Below, in pieces: positions 1 to 6,143 of a stretch of 6,143 nt of DNA. A program made the translations under genes and the position numbers. Position 1 is the first letter of the stretch. Every line of letters starts with the position of its first letter. Below the pieces are notes generated by a model. It searched no databases and was not told the DNA's origin. It saw nothing but the letters and a program-made list of their open reading frames with translations. The stretch comes from CAYTQK01 sp964439745 (GTDB lineage: Bacteria; Desulfobacterota; Desulfobacteria; Desulfobacterales; Desulfosudaceae), in the NCBI GenBank assembly GCA_964439745.1, contig CAYTQK010000200.1:1-6143 (forward strand). The letters are read 5' to 3'.

Positions 1-1094
1 AAGCGGATATCAAAAAGCGGATCCTGGGGGTGGAGTCGCATATCGTTCTGTCCCGGCACGGTGGCGGGATTCATGAGTATGAACAGATCCTGGAGCGCCT
101 GTCCGAAAACAAGGAGGTGAGCAGCGCCCTGCCGTTTGTCATGACCCAGGTCATGATCCGTTCGGCGAACGGGGTTTCCGGCGGTCTTCTGAAAGGCGTA
201 CACCCGGACCTGGCCACTGAAGCCATGTCTATTTTTGACAAGATGCCCGATGTGGCCAGCCGCCTGCGCTGTCGGGGAAAAGACGATAGCGGGGACCGGG
301 TTCAGCCCGGCATTGTTCTGGGCAAGGAGCTGGCCGCCCGGCTGGGGGTGATCGAGGGCGAGACGGTCTACCTGGTGTTGTCCATGGGAGCACTGTCACC
401 GGTCGGGCATATGCCGGCGGTAAAGCGTTTCGAAGTGACCGGCATTTTTGAGGCCGGCATGCACCAGTATGACAATGCCTTTGCTTTTGTCAACCTAACC
501 GAAGCCCAGCGGATTCTGAACATGGAAGAGGAGGTCAGCGGGATTGAAATCCGGGTCACCGATATCTACCGGGCCGACGCCATTGCCGACCGCATCACCG
601 CCCGACTCGGGTATCCCTTTTACGCCCGGGACTGGATGTCCATGAACCGTAATCTCTTTTCCGCCCTGAAGCTGGAAAAAACCGTCATGTTCATTATTCT
701 GACCCTGATCATCCTGGTGGCCGCCTTTAATATCGCCAGTTCCCTGATCATGATCGTGATGAACAAACGAAGGGAAATCGGTATCCTGAAAGCCATGGGG
801 GCCACCCGTAAAACAATCAGGAAGATATTTGTCATCGAGGGCATGCTCATCGGCGGCATCGGCACCAGTATCGGGGTGGTCCTGGGGGTGGTCCTCAGCC
901 TGCTGCTGAAACGATACCAGTTTGTCAAGCTGTCCAGTGACGTGTACTATATCACCACGCTGCCGGTGCGGCTGGAATGGCTGGACGTCTCCGTGATCGC
1001 TCTGGCGGCCCTGGCCATTTGTTACCTGGCCACCCTCTATCCCGCCGGCAAGGCCGCGAAAATCAACCCGGTGGAGGCGATTCGATATGGATAA
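1..1094 (+). CDS. lolC/E: Lipoprotein-releasing ABC transporter permease, LolC/LolE family (5' end outside window)
   Basis: This is the inner-membrane permease that, with LolD, extracts mature lipoproteins from the inner membrane and passes them to LolA. The frame is open from base 3 to a TAA at 1092-1094. The GTG at 30 is internal, because the codons before it read ADIKKRILG and run smoothly into VESHIVLSRHGGGIHEYEQI, a typical start of the LolC/E periplasmic domain. TM1 and roughly 45-50 N-terminal residues are therefore missing. The periplasmic (MacB-like) domain fills about 33-680. Three hydrophobic segments follow at about 684-761, 831-908 and 978-1040. Between the first two is the cytoplasmic coupling segment MNKRREIGILKAMGAT (759-806), which contacts the ATPase in FtsX/MacB-type permeases. 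The end, NPVEAIRYG, is classic for the family. I cannot say whether this is LolC, LolE or a single fused-role permease, as any second permease would lie upstream. Family call is firm; subtype is not. Confidence 0.92.
   Translation, partial: ADIKKRILGVESHIVLSRHGGGIHEYEQILERLSENKEVSSALPFVMTQVMIRSANGVSGGLLKGVHPDLATEAMSIFDKMPDVASRLRCRGKDDSGDRVQPGIVLGKELAARLGVIEGETVYLVLSMGALSPVGHMPAVKRFEVTGIFEAGMHQYDNAFAFVNLTEAQRILNMEEEVSGIEIRVTDIYRADAIADRITARLGYPFYARDWMSMNRNLFSALKLEKTVMFIILTLIILVAAFNIASSLIMIVMNKRREIGILKAMGATRKTIRKIFVIEGMLIGGIGTSIGVVLGVVLSLLLKRYQFVKLSSDVYYITTLPVRLEWLDVSVIALAALAICYLATLYPAGKAAKINPVEAIRYG
1073..1077 (+). promoter_or_regulatory. Ribosome binding site for lolD
   Basis: GGAGG lies inside the last codons of the permease gene, 9 nt before the lolD ATG at 1087. 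It supports that start and the 8-bp gene overlap (ATGGATAA), which suggests translational coupling of permease and ATPase. Confidence 0.7.
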
Positions 1095-1824
1095 CGGTGA
1101 TGACACGGGGGCTTCTGCCGCCCCTTCCCTGGTGGTCGGACGCGGGCTCTCCAAGGGGTATGACAATAAGGTTCGCATCCAAGTGCTGCAGGAAGTGGAT
1201 TTTGACATTGCCAGCGGGGAAACCATCGCCGTGATGGGTGCCTCGGGAATCGGCAAGTCCACTTTTCTCCAGGTCATCGGTGCCCTGGATCCGCCGGACA
1301 GCGGCACTGTCCATCTGGCCGGAAAGGATGTCTACGCCTTAAACGAACTGGACCTGGCCCGGCTGCGCAATGAAATGGTCGGTTTCGTGTTTCAGTTTCA
1401 TCATCTTCTGCCCGAATTCAACGCCCTGGAAAATACAATGATGCCGGCCCTGATCAAGGGGGAACCCTTAGAGCAAGCCCGGCTGGCCGCCGAGGAGATG
1501 CTGACCCGAGTGGGACTGGAAAAGCGCCTGGATCACCGTCCCTCCGAGCTGTCCGGCGGAGAGCAGCAGCGGGTAGCCATTGCCCGGGCGCTGGTGCTGC
1601 GGCCCATGCTGGTGCTGGCGGATGAGCCCACCGGCAACCTCGACAAGCATACCAGCCGCCGGATCCATGAACTACTTCTGGCACTGAACCGGGATCTGAC
1701 CATGACCCTGGTGGTGGCCACGCATAATCATGAGCTGGCTGCCTTGATGAGCAGGAAACTGACGATTGCTGACGGAAAAATACATGAACTCGAAGATACG
1801 GCGCAGACGGAGGTAATGTCTTGA
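1087..1824 (+). CDS. lolD: Lipoprotein-releasing ABC transporter ATP-binding protein LolD
   Basis: This cytoplasmic ATPase powers lipoprotein release by the Lol permease. All ABC motifs are present in the 245 residues: Walker A GASGIGKST (51-59), Q-loop Q103, signature LSGGEQQRVAIARAL (155-169), Walker B MLVLADE with catalytic E180 followed by PTGNLD, and switch H213 in ATHNHELA. The segment after the Q-loop, FHHLLPEFNALEN (104-116), closely matches the stretch that marks LolD among the MacB/FtsE-like ATPases, so I prefer LolD to a generic MacB-type ATPase. The length is slightly above the usual 225-235, owing to a polar N-terminal tail (about residues 1-14) before the first strand. The ATG is supported by a GGAGG 9 nt upstream and overlaps the permease stop by 8 bp, as expected for two subunits of one complex. 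The stop TGA overlaps the proposed TTG start of bamA. Confidence 0.95.
   Translation: MDNGDDTGASAAPSLVVGRGLSKGYDNKVRIQVLQEVDFDIASGETIAVMGASGIGKSTFLQVIGALDPPDSGTVHLAGKDVYALNELDLARLRNEMVGFVFQFHHLLPEFNALENTMMPALIKGEPLEQARLAAEEMLTRVGLEKRLDHRPSELSGGEQQRVAIARALVLRPMLVLADEPTGNLDKHTSRRIHELLLALNRDLTMTLVVATHNHELAALMSRKLTIADGKIHELEDTAQTEVMS
1809..1813 (+). promoter_or_regulatory. Ribosome binding site favouring the TTG start of bamA
   Basis: GGAGG (followed by T) sits within the final lolD codons, 7 nt before the TTG at 1821. The TTG overlaps the lolD stop as TTGA. The competing ATG at 1857 has only a weak GGGA about 10 nt upstream, so this site favours TTG. It could still be a chance match within the lolD codons for Glu-Val. 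Confidence 0.5.
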
Positions 1825-4679
1825 TTTTTTTCGACTGCTGGCGGGAAATTTATAAAATGAAAATTGCTGCCGCGGCTGCGGTGCTGACGGCGGTTTTGCT
1901 GATGGTGCTGTCACCGGCGCCGGTCCTGGCCGCGCAGGAGACCAATCGACGGGTGCTGCTGTTCCCACCCCAGGTCTATTCGCCGGACAATGACCGGGAA
2001 GAGATGGCCGGGCAGCTTCAGAAGATGCTTACGGAACAGCTCGATGCCCGGGGTATAAGCGTTGTTTCCGCGGACAGGCCGGTAGATACCTCATTGCCGG
2101 CGGCTGAAAAGCGCAGCCGGGCCCGGCAGGCACAGGCGGATTCTGCCTTGTGGGGAAGTCTGACCGCGCTGGGCGGCGGCTTCAGCCTGGACGTGACCGT
2201 TCTGCCGGCCGACGAAGCCGGGGAAGGGGAACATTTTTTCATCAGCAAAGATGTTATGGCGTCTCTTCCCACGGCTGTTGACGAGCTGTGCGGGGATGTG
2301 GCCGCGGCCATTTCGGGGCGCAGCAAAATTGTAGAAATCCGGGTGGAGGGCAACCAGCGGATCGAGGCCGAGGCCATTAAACGGACCATCAATGCCGCCG
2401 AGGGGGATCTGTTTGATCGCCGGGCGTTGTCAAAAGACCTGGCCGCCATCCATGAGATGGGATATTTTGAAGATATCCGGATTGCTTCGCAAAAGACCTC
2501 CGCCGGCCGGATCGTTACCTTTCATGTCCAGGAACGCCCCACTGTCCGGAAGATCCATATCAAAAAGAACACCCTTTTCGATGATGAAGAAATCCTGGCC
2601 GAACTGGACCTCCAGCGCGGATCCATTGTCAACCTGGGAGAAATACAGAACGGTATCAAAAATATAGAAAAGCTGTACACGGACAAAAATTATTATAACG
2701 TCAAGGTGACTTATGAAATTCAGCCCCGGGATAACAACCAGGCCGACCTGGAATTCACCATTGAGCGGGGAGAAAAATTTCACATCCAGGGAATCGCTTT
2801 TGAAGGCAACCAGGCCTACAGCGACAAGGAACTGAAAAAGATTATCAAAACCTCGGAAAAGGGGCTTTTGCTGTGGATAATTACCTCGGCCGGTGATCTT
2901 AAGGAGGATCAGCTGCAGCAGGATATCGGCCGGCTGGCCTCCCATTACCAGAATCACGGCTATATTGATGCCCGCATCGGCGACCCCCGCATTGTCTACG
3001 GGGAGCCGCCGGAGGATTGGGGGGTCTCCGAGGAGGAGACCGGGACCCCGCCGAAGGCCGTATCCAACACCATGATTTCCGATTCGGAGCTGACTGGCCT
3101 TGAGAAGCAGGAGGGCAAGACCGGAAAGAAAGCCGGAGAAAAAGAAAAGGGCATTTATATCACCTTTGAAATCGAAGAAGGCCAGCAGTATTACGTGGAC
3201 GCGGTGAGCCTGGGCGGTGACCTGATCAAAAGCCGGGAAACGCTGCGCCAGAAGATTCACGTGGCCGAAGATTCCGTTTTCAATCGTTCCCTGGTGCAGA
3301 AGGACCTGGTCATGCTTGATTCCCTTTATTCCGATCAGGGCTACTACTACGTGAAAGTTTATCCGGAAACAACCCGGAACGAAGAGGAACGGACGGTTGA
3401 TATCAACTATCAGATCACCAAGGGGGAGCCGGTCTATTTTGACAATATTATTATTACCGGTAACACCAAAACCCGGGACAAGGTCATCCGCCGTCAGCTG
3501 GACGTGTATGAGCAGGAGCTTTACAGCGGCAAGCGTCTGAAAAAGAGTATCAGCCGGCTTTACCGGCTGGACTATTTTGAGAACGTCGACGTCAGCACGG
3601 TGGAAAAACCGGACAAAAACGCCATTGATCTGAAGCTCGACGTCACCGAAAAACCCACCGGCGAGTTCTCCTTCGGTGGCGGCTACAGCAGCCTGGAGAA
3701 CGCCTTTGCCACGGCCTCCATCACCCAGCGCAACCTTTTCGGGCGGGGGCAGAGCCTCAGTCTTCGCGGGGAGGTCGGCGGCACCACTACCCAGTACCGG
3801 CTGAGCTTTACCGAGCCCTGGCTGTTTGACATTCCCCTGTCCGCCGGTTTTGACCTGTACAACTGGCAGGTGGATTATGACACCTATGATAAAAATGCCA
3901 CCGGCGGCGGGCTGCGGTTCGGGTATCCCATTTTTGAAAATACCCGGCTGTACCTGTCCAACACGTACGAGGTCAATAAGATCACCAACGTCAGCCTGTT
4001 TGCCTCCCAGGATATCCAGGATCTGGATCCAGACCTCAAAGAGAAAAGCGTCCTCAGCAGCGTGTCGGCGTCTCTGGTCTATGATACCCGCAACCGGGGC
4101 ATCAATCCCAGCGAGGGGGTCAAGCATTCGGTGACCATTGAAAAGGCCGGCGGCATTTTCGGCGGAGATATCGTCTTTACCAAGTACACCGGTGAAACCA
4201 GTTGGTATCAGCCCCTGTTCTGGAAACTGGTTGGTTTCGCCCATTCCGAGATCGGGTATGTCCGGGAAGGCTCGAATGGATATCTGCCCGATTATGAACG
4301 ATTTTACCTCGGCGGTATGAATTCATTGCGGGGTTTTGACTGGCATGATATAGCAATCAGAGAAGAGGTCAATACCCCTTCAGGTACATACACCGATGAA
4401 AGCGGGGGAAACAAGTATGTTCAGTTCAATGCCGAACTTCATGTTCCCCTGTTCGACGAAAAGATCGGGCTGGTCGGGCTGTTGTTCTACGATACCGGCA
4501 ATATATATGATGACGGCGAGAACATGGACCTGGGCCAGCTGCGGGAAAGCGCCGGGTTCGGTGTCCGCTGGTATTCTCCCATGGGGCCGATCCGGCTGGA
4601 AAGAGGGTATATACTTGATCCCGAGGAAGGCGAAGATTCCGGGGGGCGCTGGGAGTTCACCATGGGAACCGCCTTTTAA
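1821..4679 (+). CDS. bamA: Outer membrane protein assembly factor BamA (Omp85), with extra N-terminal domain
   Basis: BamA is the outer-membrane barrel that folds and inserts other beta-barrel proteins. Numbering from TTG 1821 gives 952 residues; from ATG 1857 (residue 13) it gives 940. Either way a signal peptide is visible, with the hydrophobic core at about 16-35 and cleavage near VLA-A at about 37-38. Residues 44-166 form an extra domain not found in E. coli BamA. Five POTRA domains follow, at about 168-239, 240-317, 318-453, 454-535 and 536-611. POTRA3 carries a charged insert (395-443). The barrel spans about 612-952 and includes NLFGRGQ (638-644), the LRGF form of the conserved (V/I/L)RGF loop-6 motif (836-839), FYDTGNIYDD (889-898) and GPIRLERGY (922-930). 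It ends in FTMGTAF, a beta-signal with terminal Phe. E. coli BamA is about 810 residues, so the excess comes from the N-terminal domain and the insert. Downstream skp and lpxD fit the usual bamA neighbourhood. The product call is very secure; the start is not. Confidence 0.96.
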   Translation: MIFFDCWREIYKMKIAAAAAVLTAVLLMVLSPAPVLAAQETNRRVLLFPPQVYSPDNDREEMAGQLQKMLTEQLDARGISVVSADRPVDTSLPAAEKRSRARQAQADSALWGSLTALGGGFSLDVTVLPADEAGEGEHFFISKDVMASLPTAVDELCGDVAAAISGRSKIVEIRVEGNQRIEAEAIKRTINAAEGDLFDRRALSKDLAAIHEMGYFEDIRIASQKTSAGRIVTFHVQERPTVRKIHIKKNTLFDDEEILAELDLQRGSIVNLGEIQNGIKNIEKLYTDKNYYNVKVTYEIQPRDNNQADLEFTIERGEKFHIQGIAFEGNQAYSDKELKKIIKTSEKGLLLWIITSAGDLKEDQLQQDIGRLASHYQNHGYIDARIGDPRIVYGEPPEDWGVSEEETGTPPKAVSNTMISDSELTGLEKQEGKTGKKAGEKEKGIYITFEIEEGQQYYVDAVSLGGDLIKSRETLRQKIHVAEDSVFNRSLVQKDLVMLDSLYSDQGYYYVKVYPETTRNEEERTVDINYQITKGEPVYFDNIIITGNTKTRDKVIRRQLDVYEQELYSGKRLKKSISRLYRLDYFENVDVSTVEKPDKNAIDLKLDVTEKPTGEFSFGGGYSSLENAFATASITQRNLFGRGQSLSLRGEVGGTTTQYRLSFTEPWLFDIPLSAGFDLYNWQVDYDTYDKNATGGGLRFGYPIFENTRLYLSNTYEVNKITNVSLFASQDIQDLDPDLKEKSVLSSVSASLVYDTRNRGINPSEGVKHSVTIEKAGGIFGGDIVFTKYTGETSWYQPLFWKLVGFAHSEIGYVREGSNGYLPDYERFYLGGMNSLRGFDWHDIAIREEVNTPSGTYTDESGGNKYVQFNAELHVPLFDEKIGLVGLLFYDTGNIYDDGENMDLGQLRESAGFGVRWYSPMGPIRLERGYILDPEEGEDSGGRWEFTMGTAF
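1950..2318 (+). other. Extra N-terminal periplasmic domain of BamA, TolB-N/LpoB-like in pattern
   Basis: Residues 44-166 of BamA lie between the signal peptide and POTRA1. The pattern is a strand (RVLLFPP), a helix (about 58-77), a strand (ISVVSA), a long charged helix (about 93-108), then ALWGSLTALGGGFSLDVTVL and a final helix (about 150-165). The order, namely an opening V-x-L-F-P strand, an A-D-x-x-(L/V)-W/G-S strand, then a strand pair and a closing helix, resembles the small periplasmic domains of TolB-N, LpoB and CsgG. This is pattern matching by eye. An extra POTRA-like domain remains possible, but the BamA POTRA hallmarks (GN near the end of strand 1, GYF/GYY before strand 2) are absent. 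Confidence 0.5.
3003..3149 (+). other. Low-complexity charged insert in BamA POTRA3
   Basis: Residues 395-443 separate strand 2 (DARIGDPRIVYG) from strand 3 (GIYITFEIEEG) of POTRA3. They are rich in Glu, Lys, Gly, Pro, Ser and Thr, with an acidic first half and a Lys/Glu-rich second half, and look disordered. The reading frame is intact and base use is like the rest of the gene, so this is an in-frame insertion and not a frameshift. Confidence 0.75.
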
Positions 4680-4683
4680 CAAA

Positions 4684-4688
4684 AGGAG
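4684..4688 (+). promoter_or_regulatory. Ribosome binding site for skp/ompH
   Basis: AGGAG lies in the 18-nt gap after bamA, 9 nt before the ATG at 4698. It fixes the start of the chaperone gene. Confidence 0.8.
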
Positions 4689-4697
4689 TGTCAAATT

Positions 4698-5276
4698 ATG
4701 AAAAACAGAATTTCAAAAATTATACCGATGCTGGCCGGCATTGCCGGTCTGCTCTTGGTTTCGGGATTGAATGTCAATGCCGCGGATGTGGCCAAAATCG
4801 GCATCATCGATTTTCAGCGATTCCTGACGGAGTCGGAGATCGGCCAGGAGGCGCAGGCCAGGATTGAGGCCGAAGGCACCATGATGGAAAAAGATCTCCA
4901 GGAGGAGGGCGATCAGATCGAAGTGCTGCGCAACATGATGGAACGCGACGCCATGGTCATGAGCGAGACCAAGCGGGAAGAGAAAATGCGGGAATATCGT
5001 ATCAAGATCAATGATTTAAAAGAATTGCAGCAGAAGTATAAAAACAATTTCAGAGAACTGGAGCAGCGGTTGATCACCACCATCCAGAAGAAAGCCCTGG
5101 ACCTGGCTCAGGATCTGGGCCGGAAGGAGGGTTATATGCTGATGATCGAACGCGGCGCTGTCATTTATTATCCCGACGCCATTGACGTGACCGACAAGCT
5201 TATCGAAATGGCCAACACCCGGGGGCTGACCCTGGATTCCCCCGCCGCCGGTCAATCGCAGGAGGGTGCCGAGTAA
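4698..5276 (+). CDS. skp: Periplasmic chaperone, Skp/OmpH family
   Basis: Skp-family proteins are periplasmic trimeric chaperones that hold unfolded outer-membrane proteins on the way to BamA. The 192-residue product starts with a signal peptide: MKNRISK, then a hydrophobic core (about 8-24), with cleavage likely after NVNA (28). The mature start, VAKIGIIDFQRFLTES, matches the family's first strand and following helix. A long charged helical stretch (about 45-145) forms the expected tentacle coiled coil. The family end follows as GYMLMIERGAVIYYPDAIDV (145-164), with TDKLIEMAN completing it. A Gly/Ser/Glu-rich tail (about 181-192) extends beyond the usual end. My hand count in the mature part (29-192) is 34 Asp+Glu against 24 Lys+Arg, so it is net acidic, unlike the strongly basic E. 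coli Skp. The gene sits between bamA and lpxD, the standard place. The family is secure; equivalence to E. coli Skp in clientele is inferred. Confidence 0.92.
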   Translation: MKNRISKIIPMLAGIAGLLLVSGLNVNAADVAKIGIIDFQRFLTESEIGQEAQARIEAEGTMMEKDLQEEGDQIEVLRNMMERDAMVMSETKREEKMREYRIKINDLKELQQKYKNNFRELEQRLITTIQKKALDLAQDLGRKEGYMLMIERGAVIYYPDAIDVTDKLIEMANTRGLTLDSPAAGQSQEGAE

Positions 5277-5292
5277 ATCCGGTTGGTTTTCC

Positions 5293-6143
5293 ATGGAACG
5301 GACCTTGCAAGAGATCGCGGCCGCCTTTGACGGGGTGGTCCGGGGTGATGGCGAGAAAAAAATTGCCGGGGTGGCCCCGTTTGAACAGGCCGGTCCGGAC
5401 GACATCACCCTGGCCGGCAGTGACCGTTTCCTGTCCCGGCTGCACGCCACCGCTGCCGGGGCAGTCATCGTTCCGGCAAACTGGCAGCCGCCGGAAGCGA
5501 GCGAACCGATTGCCGCCGGCCTGTTGGCCGTGGACCGGCCGCAGGTGGTTTTCGCCCAACTGATCGAGCAGTTCGCGCCGCCTGTCCCGCATCCGCCCGG
5601 TATCAGTGAGCAGGCCGTCATCGGCGCGTCTTTTTCCTGCGGGCAATCCGTCAGTATCTATCCCGGCGTGGTCATCGGGGACGATGTCCGCCTGGGCAGC
5701 CGCGTGGTCCTGCATCCCGGGGTGGTCATAGAATCCGGTGTCCGTCTCGGCGATGACGTGGAAATTCATGCCAATGCCGCCGTGCTTCGCAATTGCCTCA
5801 TCGGCAGCCGGGTGATTATTCATGCCGGCACGATCATCGGCAGTGACGGTTTCGGTTTTTTTCCGGACGGGGACGGCCACCTCAAAATTCCCCATACCGG
5901 CACGGTTCAGATTGACGATGATGTGGAGATCGGCGCCAACAACACCATTGACCGGGGAACCTTCGGAAAAACCAGGATCCGCCGGGGCGTGAAAACGGAC
6001 AACCTGGTCCATATCGCCCATAACGTCAGCATCGGCGAAAATACCCTGATCGTGGCCCAGGCCGGCATCGCCGGCCGCGTGCGCATCGGCCGCAACCGCC
6101 CCCTGGCCGGCCAGGCCGGCGCCTCCGCGCACCGGGAAACCGG
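5293..6143 (+). CDS. lpxD: UDP-3-O-(3-hydroxyacyl)glucosamine N-acyltransferase LpxD (3' end outside window)
   Basis: LpxD moves a 3-hydroxyacyl chain from acyl carrier protein to the 2-amino group of UDP-3-O-acylglucosamine, the third step of lipid A synthesis, in the cytoplasm. The frame is open from ATG 5293 to the window end (283 complete codons); full LpxD is usually about 340-350 residues, so about 60 are missing. The N-terminal start MERTLQEIAAAFDG and the uridine-binding-type domain (about 22-95) precede a left-handed beta-helix of hexapeptide repeats from about 105 on. Family motifs are GSDGFGF (183-189), ANNTIDRG (215-222) and DNLVHIAHNV (236-245), in which H243 aligns with the catalytic His239 of E. 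coli LpxD. The start follows the skp stop by 16 nt and has no clear SD. An in-frame GTG at 5266 overlaps skp but has GGAGG almost touching it, so ATG is preferred, probably translated by coupling. Residues 269-283 deviate from family consensus. Confidence 0.94.
   Translation, partial: MERTLQEIAAAFDGVVRGDGEKKIAGVAPFEQAGPDDITLAGSDRFLSRLHATAAGAVIVPANWQPPEASEPIAAGLLAVDRPQVVFAQLIEQFAPPVPHPPGISEQAVIGASFSCGQSVSIYPGVVIGDDVRLGSRVVLHPGVVIESGVRLGDDVEIHANAAVLRNCLIGSRVIIHAGTIIGSDGFGFFPDGDGHLKIPHTGTVQIDDDVEIGANNTIDRGTFGKTRIRRGVKTDNLVHIAHNVSIGENTLIVAQAGIAGRVRIGRNRPLAGQAGASAHRET

Noticed and set aside
1..24. Direct repeat of AAGCGGAT at the left edge
   Set aside because: Two 8-base copies 15 bases apart lie within permease codons. 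This is compatible with chance, with no further copies or mobile-element context.
1824..1831. Run of seven T just after the lolD stop, as a possible terminator
   Set aside because: No GC-rich hairpin precedes it, and it lies inside the bamA start region.
1836..1838. Cysteine in the bamA leader (residue 6) as a possible lipoprotein cysteine
   Set aside because: It precedes the hydrophobic core and there is no lipobox (L-x-x-C) after it. The cleavage region ends in VLAA without Cys.
1821..1856. Possible promoter: TTGATT (1821) and TATAAA (1851)
   Set aside because: The spacing is 24 nt, too long for a sigma-70 type promoter, and the -10 would sit immediately against the ATG at 1857. The A/T-rich patch is better read as start-site context.
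2430..4244. Long open frame of 604 codons on the - strand across bamA
   Set aside because: It lies wholly antisense to well-supported bamA codons, has no family resemblance or signal features, and its low-complexity Gly/Asp/Val/Ile-rich product is typical of the reverse complement of a GC-rich gene.
5356..5362. Run of seven A near the lpxD start as a possible phase-variation or slippage tract
   Set aside because: It simply encodes Lys-Lys-Ile in frame. Seven bases is short, the gene is normally essential for lipid A, and the frame is intact downstream.
5200..6132. Open frame of 310 codons on the - strand across lpxD, and a similar one at 495-1307
   Set aside because: Both are antisense to genes with clear family motifs (lpxD; permease and lolD). 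Their products are Gly/His/Asp-rich with no recognisable domain.

Overview
The window is a GC-rich, tightly packed stretch of one strand from a Gram-negative bacterium. It carries five consecutive + strand genes for outer-membrane construction: a LolC/E-type permease (5' end cut by the window), LolD, BamA, a Skp/OmpH-family chaperone, and LpxD (3' end cut by the window). The order lol permease - lolD - bamA - skp - lpxD differs from the gammaproteobacterial order rseP - bamA - skp - lpxD. It is the arrangement I associate with Desulfobacterota (former Deltaproteobacteria). That assignment is inferred from gene order and protein style; no rRNA or other marker is present.

Layout: 1-1094 lolC/E permease (partial); 1087-1824 lolD, overlapping the permease by 8 bp; 1821-4679 bamA from a TTG that overlaps the lolD stop (or 1857-4679 from a downstream ATG); an 18-nt gap; 4698-5276 skp/ompH; a 16-nt gap; 5293-6143 lpxD (partial). 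No gap exceeds 18 nt, and I see no promoter, terminator, RNA gene, repeat array or mobile element. The whole window reads as the inside of one polycistronic unit.

The genes work on one task. LolC/E and LolD extract lipoproteins from the inner membrane, and the BAM lipoproteins normally depend on this. Skp carries unfolded outer-membrane proteins across the periplasm, and BamA folds them into the outer membrane. LpxD adds the second acyl chains during lipid A synthesis, supplying the LPS of the outer leaflet.

I do not see an undescribed system here; this is mostly core envelope machinery. The points worth a second look are: an extra domain of about 120 residues ahead of POTRA1 in BamA; a charged insert of about 49 residues in the POTRA3 hairpin of BamA; a TTG/SD versus ATG start conflict for bamA; a net-acidic Skp-like protein; altered residues in the putative uridine-binding motif of LpxD; and a run of non-consensus residues at the very end of the window that may be sequence error.
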